A DNA stretch of 42,579 nucleotides from Apostichopus parvimensis (taxonomy: Eukaryota > Echinodermata > Holothuroidea > Aspidochirotida > Stichopodidae), in NCBI GenBank assembly GCA_000934455.1, contig KN883470.1:100135-142713 (forward strand), in the 5' to 3' direction. The translations under genes and the position numbers were made by a program. The notes under the pieces were generated by a model. The model saw only the letters and a list, made by a program, of their open reading frames with translations, did no database searches and was not told where the DNA came from. Each line of letters opens with the position of its first letter. Position 1 is the stretch's first letter. This document shows positions 12,201 through 24,200 of the stretch, one piece after another.

Positions 12201-15200
12201 ACAAATTACATATTACTTTCAGGAACACTAAGACATTTGAAAGAACAAAATACAGCAAAATGGACAAAAAGACTGAAAAGTAGAGACTGAAAATATCATA
12301 TTGTTTTGCTATGCTGTTGAAGTTGAAGTAATCAAAAGAGGAGCTTTCTTCAACATCCAATATTTTTTTTACATATTCGAAGAAACCTCTCACGCAAGAT
12401 GAAAGTAGCTGGATTTAAGCCTGGCTGAAAAATAATCATGATTAAAAATTTTGCAAGAGATAAAGTCTGGGCAGTGGTCTGGAAGTGGGTCGACAGGTGC
12501 TAAACTGCTACCAATGTTTGTAAGCTTGGTATATTAGAGTGCACATGTTGTGTGTAGACAGGTAAGAGAAGAGTGCAGTAAAGATGACATTTTTCATGCA
12601 TATAAATTAACCTTTTAAGATAATCAAAAGAAATGGCTCTGTGCAACACTTGATGTGTACTGTCCTAGCTATTGATTTCACAAACTGATAGTCCCCAGAG
12701 AAATTCTTAGACTCGCAAAATTAATGACATGAACACTCAGATATGAAACGCATCACGATCTGATTTTAACATTACTGTCAATATATAGCCTTCACAGAAA
12801 ATAGGGTATCATCTAGTCTCATAGAGCCAAAAGCTATATGAAAAAGGAAGAATAGCCACACAAACATAAGCAGGTTTTATACTCAGCAGAACCATATTGA
12901 GATCAGTACTTAAAAAAATTTTTTTAAAAAATCATAAAAATTCAAAACTGTAAGCACTACATGGTAAACACTAAATAAACTTCACTGAGACCTGTTTTTT
13001 TTTCTCAAACATCTGGAACAAGACAATTTAGAGGTTAATTTCTGCCACTTATTCTGTTCAAAATGAATGTCCTGATCTTTCTGTCAAAGTTACAATTTTT
13101 AAAACAGGATTTGGGCTAACAATAGTAAGTGGGAGGCAATTTCCGGCATGATTTGGTCAGATGTAAGGAAATAAATGATATTACTGACTTTCATTTTCTA
13201 TTTCACTGTAACATCACAGATACTGGGAAAATATATGCACATTTTTCCCTTTCAATTTTTGGTTCATGCAAAAGTGCGAAACAACAATTTATAAACATAT
13301 TATAATTTCTCGGCTGAACCTTCTTTAAAAGTTTATCTATTGTACTTTTTTTCTGTTGGGGCCGGGGGGGGGGGGGGGGGGGGGGGGAGGAGGGGTTATT
13401 GTACAGAATTTGTTTGTGTTATAGATATTCCCGTCTTAGTGTATGCTTTTAGCATCTTTCTTGAAGCAGCACCACTCCTTCCATCTTGCTTGAATAGCAA
13501 ACATTTTTTTGTGTAGAGGTAAAGAGCATTGTCCCTGGGCCAAAAGCAAAAAAAATATTTCTTTCTTTCTTTCAACACAGACTGTTTGATTGTCTGATGA
13601 CTTAGAATTTACATATTTCATGACTTTTCAGTGACTTTTTACTTCAAATCCATGTTTCGCACATTTGTTATTCCTTATGCTTACAATTTTCCACAAGTAT
13701 GCCAAGATTTTGCAGAATGACAGCAAGCCTGCTAGTAGATGAACTACATACTAAATACCTTTCCATTCTCTTTTTTGCATTTGGTTTTGATATTCTAATC
13801 TATGACTAGCCTCTTCAACCAGCTAATATACCTATTGAATACTTTTCAGCAACACATGGCTGTTGTCATGAACCCTATGATAGCTTTAAACTTTAAAAAA
13901 TTTTAAGCACAGTTACGAGAAAAACAGACCCTGTACTGTTGCTTGTTCAATTTGAAATTGATCCAGAATTAAACCAGTTAGTATATTTTTTTTATCACAA
14001 AAAAAAAAACAAAAATCAAAAATTAAACCAGTTAGTATATTTCCTGTCACATGGACTTGTTTTTGCCTCACATTGCACACAAACACCTCACCCACACACA
14101 TACACACACACATACTATGATGTATTCAGTATCCTCCACAGGAAGCATACAATTTGCACATGATCAACCTAATCACTTTCTGAAGAAAAAAATCCTTCTC
14201 AACCTTATATGGAAATTAAAAGCACCTTTTTGGCATTTGGTCAACCATTTTTCTACAGATATTACAGTACTCAAAAGTATTGCCACTGTTTACCCTAATA
14301 TACCCTCCCAAAAAATATTTCATCAGATTGAAACTTTTCAACAAATGAAGGTTATTGCACAAAAAGGATTTCACTAAACGAAGGTCACTGCACAGAGTAT
14401 TCAATGACATAAAGAGGATCCTCAACATTCTATCACTGGGACACATTTTGTTGCAGTTCTTCAGACACTGTGACTTAGAAAGCATTTAAATATCTTTGAC
14501 TGTACTATTTATAATGGAACTTGACTAAATCAAGCTTATGATGGACATTGTATCGGATTCTATTACATAGGATAGCATTGTACAAAAATTACCAAAATTA
14601 ATTCAAAAACTTTTTTTTTTTTAGGTACAGTTTAGAAAATTTTTGTAACATTGGAAAATTTCTGAAATTGTAGATTTTTTCAAACAAACGATAACTGACC
14701 CCCTTTTTGAGGTATGGACATTCAAGAGCAGAGAAGGTCTAATTGCCATTGATCAATCTAAGACAACCACCAAAAGATATCCCAAAAAACGGAGGCAACT
14801 GAGCAAGAGAGAGGTTAGAGAATGTCTCGTAACATTAATGTAGCAACATTTATAAGACAACATATTATGACCCTGAGGAATTTTAATGAGTAAAACATGA
14901 AACATTAAATTATCTAAAAATCGAGCAACCCAGATTTTGGTATATACCTTGTATACATCGTCTGTCGTACTGCCCTTCAACGTCTTCACGGTAATTGGAT
15001 CTCTCCCTGGCAAGGCAATCTGCATCTCAACTTTGACATTTCCATCCTCTTCATGCTGATCAGAAAAATGTTGATTCATAATTAATCAATAACTAGTTAC
15101 TTACTAATTAACCATTTAGAAGTATATTGATCATTGAAAGACATGAGAAAGGTATTTATGTATTGAGCAATTAGAATCTATGTTGATGGATGGGATGAGA

Positions 15201-18200
15201 GGGGACTGGAAGACAATATTAACAGGGGCATTAGGAGAAAATTCTGAGAAAAAAAACAGTCGTAGTTTGGAAATGATATAACTTGAAGCATCAAAAGCAT
15301 CTGGTCGTCAGATTTCACATAGAAATAAAATAAAATGAGAGTGACAAGTATCAAAAAAATATCAGAAAAACTACAGAAACTGTCAAATGTGTAAATGAAA
15401 CCGACTTATTTATACCAAATGATAGTTTGTCCGGCGGTGCTACAGATGAACATCAAATGTGCTGATATCACGCAAACAACGTGCATACCTGTTGGATATG
15501 CAAATTACATATTCATGACATTACATTAATATTCATCACATCAGCACACCATTGTTATCTATCTTTATGACGCTATGACAAGTTCAGGTTCTGTAAGTAC
15601 ACTATTTTACTCCCTCCTGATAACTATATGATGTTCCTTTTACAATTTGTAAATCTGCAGTCAGCTGGACAATTTTTGAATACCCCTCCATTCCCCCCCT
15701 TCCTTCTCCCCACCCCTCTCCCATGGACAACAGTAACTAAGCTCCCACATGATTGCCAGTTATTCATATTTAAAACGGCGGAAACAAGAAAAATTTTACG
15801 CAGCTCTTACAATCATCTCCTGGGCTTTTTGTTAAATGGTGGCGAGACTACAAAATGTGAGATTTAATTTGGGAATTTTCTTTAGACTTTTTTCAAATTC
15901 ATATCTCAGATTAATAAACCTGACTTATATCAATTCATTAAATCTGTAATTTTCATTTTTTTGCACTCTTCTCAGTAGACACCTACGATTAATAGTAAAT
16001 AAAGTACCTCTTGCTACATATAGCCATTACATAGTTCTAATTCTTAGCATTCTTCTTCATTTTTAAGAACGAAAGCTATCAAGAATTGTTTTCAAATTTT
16101 TGGAAATCTATACTCCTAATGTACAGAAGTTCAACGCATGACTATCCCTTCCGACACCCCCCCCCCTCCCCCAAACCTCTCACCTGCACATACAGCAGAT
16201 GAACTATTTAAATTAGTACCTGACCAGATTGAAAGTGAATCAAATCTATGACAATTATTTTGAAGACTTAAGAAGATGCTTACCGGCTCTTCCTCAGATG
16301 TATCTCTGAGGTCCGTCCCGAGAAACTCCCTCACAGCCTCGCTTTCTGCTATCACCCTCACAGAGGTCACTGTAAACAAAAAAAATTTGTTAGGGATACA
16401 TCTTTTAGCATCATCACTGTATCAGAAATTCAGAATGATCAAACTTTTTCTTTCATTACTATTCATTTGAAGGACACCTTGCTTTAATACAATAGTCTGT
16501 AAGCCAAGAATCCATCCATGGTGGGCCTGTAAGAAACACAAGTTACAACAATAATGCAGAGAATGGTCAAGATTTGTGAGTCGCTGGTCATCATGAACAG
16601 CTTGACTTTTCTTGAGTATGTGGCATTTTCAGATCAGAAAGCATCTTGATTGAAGGATGATGACCTTGGCAACCTTAGGAGAGAGAAAGCAACTGGTAGG
16701 AGATACGCATATAGCCATGTGTACAAGATGTACACTGATTCAAAGGAAAGGGTATATTGGAGCTAGGCAGCTCAAGAAGCATTTTCTTGATTTTCAACTG
16801 CCAAAGTTAAAATAACATTTTTTAAAAAACATTTATAAGTTCCGGCTTTTATTTAACAGAGTTCAAGCGAAACCACCGGCTTTCATTTGACAGAGTTAAA
16901 TCGAAACCCAAGGTAAAAGGCTGATGACTTAAAACAGACATTCTTTACAGGGAATAATTCATCTGGTAACGCATAGCAAAATGCTATGTAAAAGGGGCAA
17001 CTCTCTATACAAACTGTGCAAAGATGTATAGCAGTTATTTAGACAAGAACCATAGTAGTTCACGATAGAAATTACCAAACTGCTGAGAGAGACTTTCAAG
17101 CACTGCTACACAAAATATGAATGCTAATATTATTCCCTGCTTGAGGCTGTGGTGTATATTTTGCAAGATTTTCCCTCCTTCATTGCTTTGATTTACATCA
17201 ACATTTTGTACACAGAAATTCATAAAGTGTTAAATTGGTTCAGCTATTGATTCATTACAGGAAGTATCTAGAAAGACCTGTTTGGAAACTACTCTGCAAG
17301 GAAAGGAATCTTGTATTTTTGTAATATTAGGACTATTTTTTTGTCCCATGGTTCGAGAAGACGGAACTATCCTTAAGGTTGTCCAAGGGGAAATCAGTTT
17401 TATTTCCAATTAAGCTCATAGTCAAAGAATAACCATGTTAGAAAATTAATCTTGTGGAATATCAACTTTGTTGTTTGAACATCCTTAACAGAAAGTCAAT
17501 GTTTTCAACAAGATAACATATTAAAACTAAGTTGAAAACCAACCCTGGTCCATAAAATTCAGCTTGCGAGTGTAAAAACAAACAAATCTCAACCACATTT
17601 TATCAGAACCTTTCTCAAAGAGTATCTATCTCTTCAAAATAGTTACCATAAAGAGATGCCAGCCAAAGGTTGGTACCTCTAAAGTGTATTAGATTACCCC
17701 ATGTACTCCATCGTCACTTGACCATTTTCCATAATATCAAAAGCAGGATGCAGCTAACAGGAAATGTCATTCCTGTTACACATACCTACAGTACTGTATT
17801 TGTCATATGAAAGGTTACAGAAACAAAATCCGGATCGTACAAATCACTTCTGTGAAACAACATTTGGGCAGAAAATTGAATAAAAAATTGTATTATTGGT
17901 GTAAGTTTTCGGCAAGAGGGGAAAGCAAAAAAAGTAGTTTTTGGTAACAAAAAACTACTGAGATTTTTTAAGAAATTAAGCAGTTTAAAAGGGTGATAAA
18001 TTGTGCTAGTAGGTGATGCAAGTAGTCAGTCTCTCTTGTTAAACAGGGGAAATTTTAAATGGAAGACCAGTCGTCTGAGATGACCAAGTTTTATGTTCGG
18101 ACAACCAAAATCAGCTGCGGAGGTTGGCGGGAGGACAACCAGTTATTTACATCAAATTTAGAATCCTTTTTAACTAACTAAATACCCCTAAATAGGTAAA

Positions 18201-21200
18201 ATGATAAAATTGGTATCACCCCCAAAGCTGAAGTTCTATTCACCAAACCTACACATCTCTCCTACCGTGTACATATTGGTGTTCTATTCACCAAACCTAC
18301 ACATCTCTCCTACAGTGTACATATTGTTGTTCTACTCACCAAACCTACACATCTCTCCTACTGTGTACATATCAGTGTTCTATTCACCAAACCTACACAT
18401 CTCTCCTACAGTGTACATATTGGTGTTCTATTCATCAAACCTACACATCTCTCCTACAGTGTACATATTGGTCATTGTTAAGTTTGCCACATTTATTCAG
18501 ACAATCAATTTTGCTGTTTTGGGGAAACAAAATGTACTGTAAGTCCTGGTAGTCCGAGGGGAATCCAGAAGAAAATCCTCAAAAATCTGCCCTATTATTG
18601 AGTAACCGGCTGGACAATAGACTGTATTAATACCAAAGTAAGCCAACCTTGGTCTATTTCTCGTTAGAAGAGGCAAGTATGGCTTCTTCTCTAGTCTGCA
18701 GCAGCCCTATGTAGCATCACTTCAAGCCAAAAGCTCTACAAATAGCTAACTAGGTATTAGCTTAACTTCTACCCAGAGTTTTAAAATGCAAACAAGGGCT
18801 TGAATATGATCAGGCACAGAATTTCACAAGTTTAGCCACAACACACGTCGGTTACTGTACAGGGTTTCCAGAGCAGTCCCAATTAAATACTTGCTGCTAA
18901 TCAACAGTAATACTGGGACTTACGTTACTGTAGGTATGGAATCCTGTAGATTCTTTGGCTGACAATTTTTCACCGACTTACTGTGTGTTCAAATTTTTAA
19001 CCCCTACTGGCAGAAAATCATTTGTCAGTGTCCTATTTTGTCTACTGGATAACGGCAAAATCGACTGGCATTTAGCGAGTAAATAAGCCTGAAATTTCCA
19101 GGCCTTTTGATGTACATCTGCTGTAATATATGCAAAACTGGTAATGATATATATCAGAAATAATGACGACAACAACAACTTCTGCTCCAATTCTCCTATG
19201 CAAAGTAGCTTAAGAATAGATTAATTTGTGATGTAAGTGGTAGAATTAGACACAGACAGACAGTGAGAGAGAGAGAGCAGACATTCAAAAGGTTTCAACC
19301 ATCTGTTATGAGATCGATTAATAACTCTAAATCTAGTATTTATCATTTAATTTTTACTTGGCGGGAAACAAAATATGATATTGAACACCAACTGTTACCA
19401 GAAATAACCGAAACTATTTTCTTACAGAACACACTGCAGGTATGATAATAATGATACACACACAGTTGGCAATGAAAATCCTATTTTGATATGAATTGAT
19501 ATTACAAAGTAAGAATGCAATCGACTGTGAAGGGCTGTTAAAATATGTAATCTCATTTCCGAGCCTTGTTCCACGAGACAGTCAAATTGACAGTTAGCAA
19601 ATAAAACAGTGCACAGCACCTGAGTAAATATAATGGGGGCTTTCATGTATTTGAAGTAAGAAGGAAAATAAACGCTTACACAATTCCTATATAACATGAT
19701 TGATCTGGGGACAAAATTTTCAAAGTTACTATTAAACAGTATATACAGTCGCTTATCCATCAAGTAAAAGATTCACGTAGCTAGCAAATCAAAATACTCC
19801 TGTGTACAGAGCTGTTGACTTGAGAATGGAAACAGATAGCTTACTGACACTTACTAATAACCATTGACATCGATTAACTTTTACATTACAAAGGGGTCAG
19901 GGGGGTGACAAGGGGGGGGTGCAAAGAGGGGAATATTGAAAATGGAAAGATTACAACATATTCACCTGACTTCATTATTGCTGACATTAAGTTATGATTA
20001 TTGATATCAACAAACTTTCATGTACCAAAGGAGTATTGGTGAAAAGGAGACAAAATATTGGAATTGACAAGCTGGTGAAAATTAAAACAAAATTTACCTT
20101 AATTTGTAGTCACACAGATAGGGAAAGTTAGACTTGTGCGGAGGGAGGGGGTGGGGGTTGTGAGTGGGAGAATGATTCAATTCTATTCCATTGTAACCAG
20201 TAATCTTCCCGCAAATGAATCCACCAACAAGAAAATACATGAAGTATTAAGAAGTCAATAAAAGGATAGGTTGGTAGAAGAAGTAAGTATCAATGGAAAT
20301 CACTGTTAAATTTTGATAGTCGCTAAATCATGCCTTTATTTAATCAAAATGAAGGACATCACAGATTATCTTACTTATGCACTAATTTAAATAAAGTGAT
20401 AAGAACAGCAATATTTCTTAAAAGATCTCAAAAATGGAACTAGCTATGAAGCACCTGAACTGGATCACAGTAATATATATTTGCTGAATCTCAGATTTTG
20501 TTTCCCTTTAAAAAAAAAACTCTATTTTGGGTATGCCTATATAATACTGTGATACCATCATACTGTACACTTACAAATGATGACGTCCAAACAAATTCTG
20601 ACAATGCAACTTGGGTTACAACTGTTCATGACAATATCAAACTAAGTTGAGAGAAGATGGTAAAATTAAATATGAAAGAGGGAAGTGGTACCGTATCCTG
20701 AGACCTATGGATTGTGTTTAGAACGTAATACTATACCCCAAAACAGGTCACACAGGTGTTGCCCAATCCGAGTATACACATTTAGATGTACTGTAAATGT
20801 TAGATCAAGTTAAAGCAGCTTTCCACCCAACAAATTATGACCTGTCACTTTATATACATGTGCCGCCATCCAGTGGACTTTTACTTTGATTTGTCCTACG
20901 TCAGGGTGGTACAGTAATTGTCATATGTATTTAAAGGAAAGATAAAGTCATTATTAAGTGTGTCCCTGTACACATATCAAACCAATATTGCAACCAGACC
21001 ATTAGGTATAAACTTAAAACAATTGAAAAATGAAACAACAAAGTAAAGCATTACATAAAATCTGTGGGACACAAAAGCATTGATGCATTTGGCTGAAGCA
21101 GTTAATAAACCACTTTCTGGATACTTAGAGCAGCCAAATGGTTTAAACCACAAAGAATTCTTATCCATATTATGGGATATACAATGTGTGTGTGTGTGTG

Positions 21201-24200
21201 CATATTAACTACACAGCTCTGTCAGGAATGACACAATGTTACCATCCAATGCAAAAACACAGCTCTGATATCACATATAACCGAAGAACTGGCCAATTTC
21301 TATCAAACAGTCGGGCGTTTTTCGATAACATTGTAACTCCTGACCGCTTGTTTAACTGAATCTGTCCGCTGGTATTAACTGTTAATTGCCCTGTTTACAT
21401 CAACCTCTATATCTAGATCAAAAGAGCATCTAATCAATGTGTCGTGAGACTGAATATAAGCCATTCATCACTTAGCAAATATCTTATTATTCAAGGATCA
21501 GCATGAAAGAATATTTGACTCGTTCAACGGTGGCATGGCATGACAAGCGAGAAAACAAGTGTGTTACTAAGATGAAGTGATCAGATAGTACAGTAGGTAC
21601 ACCCATGCTGGGAAGTTATCACTTAATGCTTGGTTACCAGAGGGCAGCCGATCACTTTAAGGGACATAGGTATTTTGAAGAAAAGGCGTAACTAATAAGG
21701 CAGGTACGATTTACAAAACATCTGTGTCATTTCACACAGAGAAAGAGAGCGGATATTAAACGAACAAGCATGAGAGACATTTAAGCATAAAAAAAAATAA
21801 TCTACTGTGAAATTTAATACCTTTTTCTACGTAATGTTCTAATGCTCTTCTTCTGGAATCTAGCTGCTGTTCGGATAAGGAAAATGGCCACTTTCCAGGA
21901 AACTTTGGAAAAACATAATCTACAAACTCTCTTTTCAGTCGGTTGTGTAGATCTGCAAACTGGCTATACCTGTGTGAGACTAGTAATTTACCGGACATGT
22001 ACACGTTGTAGACCTGTACAGATGAGAAGAAAACAAAAAATATAAAAGGAGTAATTAACCTTCACAATACAAACAGATGAATTAATCACCCTCCCCCCCT
22101 AAAATGTAGCAAATTTTTTGGGATGAAGGAGATCTACTTACTGTCCATGGGACACCAACCTCCTCCTCCTTCCACTCCAACCACCTGTCCCAACCCCATC
22201 CAGCCAATACCCTCCCCAAACCCCCAGTTCATGTTGTAAAATTTCTTTTAATCCCGATAAACGAACATGGTTTATTTTTGTGAACATGAGGATTTTCACA
22301 AAGTTTTGAATACCATGCTAATAAATTTATGAAACTGATTTTGATTCAAATGCTCAAAAAATGTATTGTACAGTTGTTTACTTTGTGACCCTTGCAAAAA
22401 AAAATATCTTACAATTTGATTTGTTACTTCTACTCTCTTTAATGTTTACTAAAATAACTAATACTACTGTACAAACACACTTTCGGCTCAAGTATTTAAG
22501 AATTTTTGCGGCTGAAAAATACCATGTATCACATGCAAACAAAGTGAGACACTGTTGCCACATTTCAACCAGAGAATCTTTATTATTAATGGTTTATAAT
22601 TTTTTAACAGTTTCGGAGAAAACAGTATGTCTTTTATAAAATATCAATTTACGTGGGCAGAGTCAATATATCTGCCATACAATCACATGAAAGTTCATGT
22701 TGTAATGAGTTAATAATTTTCATGATCAGCAATAAATGGCAAACTCCTGATACAATAAACCCATGGTTGCATTAAAAGATTTGACAGCAAATCGCCATTG
22801 TTCACAACCATATATTACCACTGTTCACCCGAATCAGAAATCAAATGTAAGAAGTAATGAGTCACTGATTCATACAAATTCTCATCACAGGTATTAAAGT
22901 AATCGTTTTTTTCTTAACATTAATGAAACTTTCGATGTCTATGCACTTTTCAGATATCGATCTGAACAACAACATTGCGTGTAACTGAGAAAAAACCAAC
23001 CTAACATTGGCACAGACTGTACAAAGCAGTCTTTGTAAAAGAAAACTTCTTTACAATGTATACTTGTGCAAAAAAAAAAAAAATGATAAAACTTACTGGT
23101 TTAGATATTTACGAGTGACGAGCTTACCTGTCTCCTCACAACCTTAGCACCTCATTCTACCATGTCTAGTATGCCCTGGTAATCTTTTAACACTGTGCAC
23201 CCTCAACGACCGGCTCCTCCGGTCGTTGCCCTTCCTTCCAATTCTACCATCCAAAGTGTCTACACATGCGTTTTCGTAGTGGATAGCAAATCTTACGGAA
23301 ATTGCCGGTATACATTGAATATTTCCCCACCATGTTCTTTGCATACACTTAGTTAGTTCATACACAAGCCCTCTATCTTTGATACAATTTCAGTCACTTC
23401 ATGTTGAATATCTATAGAAATAAGTTGTGCAGTACACTTCTTGTTGAGTCAGTACATCGGATGATATAAGACAATTAATCTTGTCAGTCATGCGAGGTTC
23501 TACTAATATCTCACGTTAACCTCTTAACCTTCTGATGATCTGGATGTATCACACTGTTTATTCCTATGCATACTTTACTCCCATTCTCCACTCCTCTCCT
23601 CTCCCCCCATCCTCCTCCTTCAGACCCACTGGATGGCTAAATCCCAAAAGCCTTCTGCGGTTAAATACCATAACTTCAAGTCAGGCAAGAGTAAGAGAAG
23701 ACATGAAATTTTATATTATAGTAATTTCCTTCTAAGTTTGATATTTGCACATTTTTTAAAATTCATTTCATTATTAACAATCAACAATTCAAGAATGAGA
23801 AAACAAACATATCATCAAAAGATGAGAATGGCAACATTAATATCATTTTTTTTTTTGTCTGCCAAAAGAAGAGGTAAATCAATGACTTACATTATAAAGT
23901 TAAAACAGATGACAAAGATGCACAAAGGTTACCAGTTCATATCTAGGCACTGTAGAACGAGGGTGCTAAGGTTGTGGGGAGACAGGTAAGCGAGGAGGGC
24001 AGTATATTTGCCGCTTCCTTAAAGACTTTTAGTCTAGACACTGTGGATGGTTGATTGAGGAGTCCATAGAAATACAGAAAGTGGCTGGCCATCCTGTCAG
24101 GGTCAGTGCTAATTAATACATAAATTTAAATACCAGGTCACTCAAGATATATGTTAAAATAGAGGTGCAATGATTGTGAGGTGGTAGGCAAGTGAGGGAG

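Larger units (their letters stand above)
7774..14947 (-). other. SNX27 intron, 7.2 kb
   Basis: This large F1 intron carries a LINE 3' tail (8087-8235), one half of a homologous repeat pair (11571-11680), one ACAGGTAAG-family copy (12495-12585), a 24-base G run (13364-13387), a 22-bp direct repeat around an A-rich insert (13967-14042) and a CA microsatellite (14090-14114). The small ORFs, including those at 11419-11900 on the plus strand, fall in or around repeats and have no recognised domain. Confidence 0.8.
16370..21820 (-). other. SNX27 intron, 5.5 kb, in the PX domain
   Basis: Between the GTATTA donor at 21820 and the TTTACAG acceptor at 16370. It contains a 2 x 34-bp tandem (16842-16909), repeat copy B (16950-17060), the dispersed element with the 48-bp array (18060-18610), a GA microsatellite (19263-19277), a G-rich patch near 19900-19920 and a GT microsatellite (21185-21200). 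No exon recognised. Confidence 0.8.

Noticed and set aside
18233-18472. Regularly spaced repeats as a CRISPR array
   Set aside because: The units are head-to-tail with no spacers, and the genome is eukaryotic.
18201-18542. 113-residue ORF with a five-fold 16-residue repeat, as a possible secreted repeat peptide
   Set aside because: The reading frame is a consequence of a 48-bp minisatellite inside a dispersed repeat; there is no signal peptide, and the related copy at 34 kb has a different, short frame.
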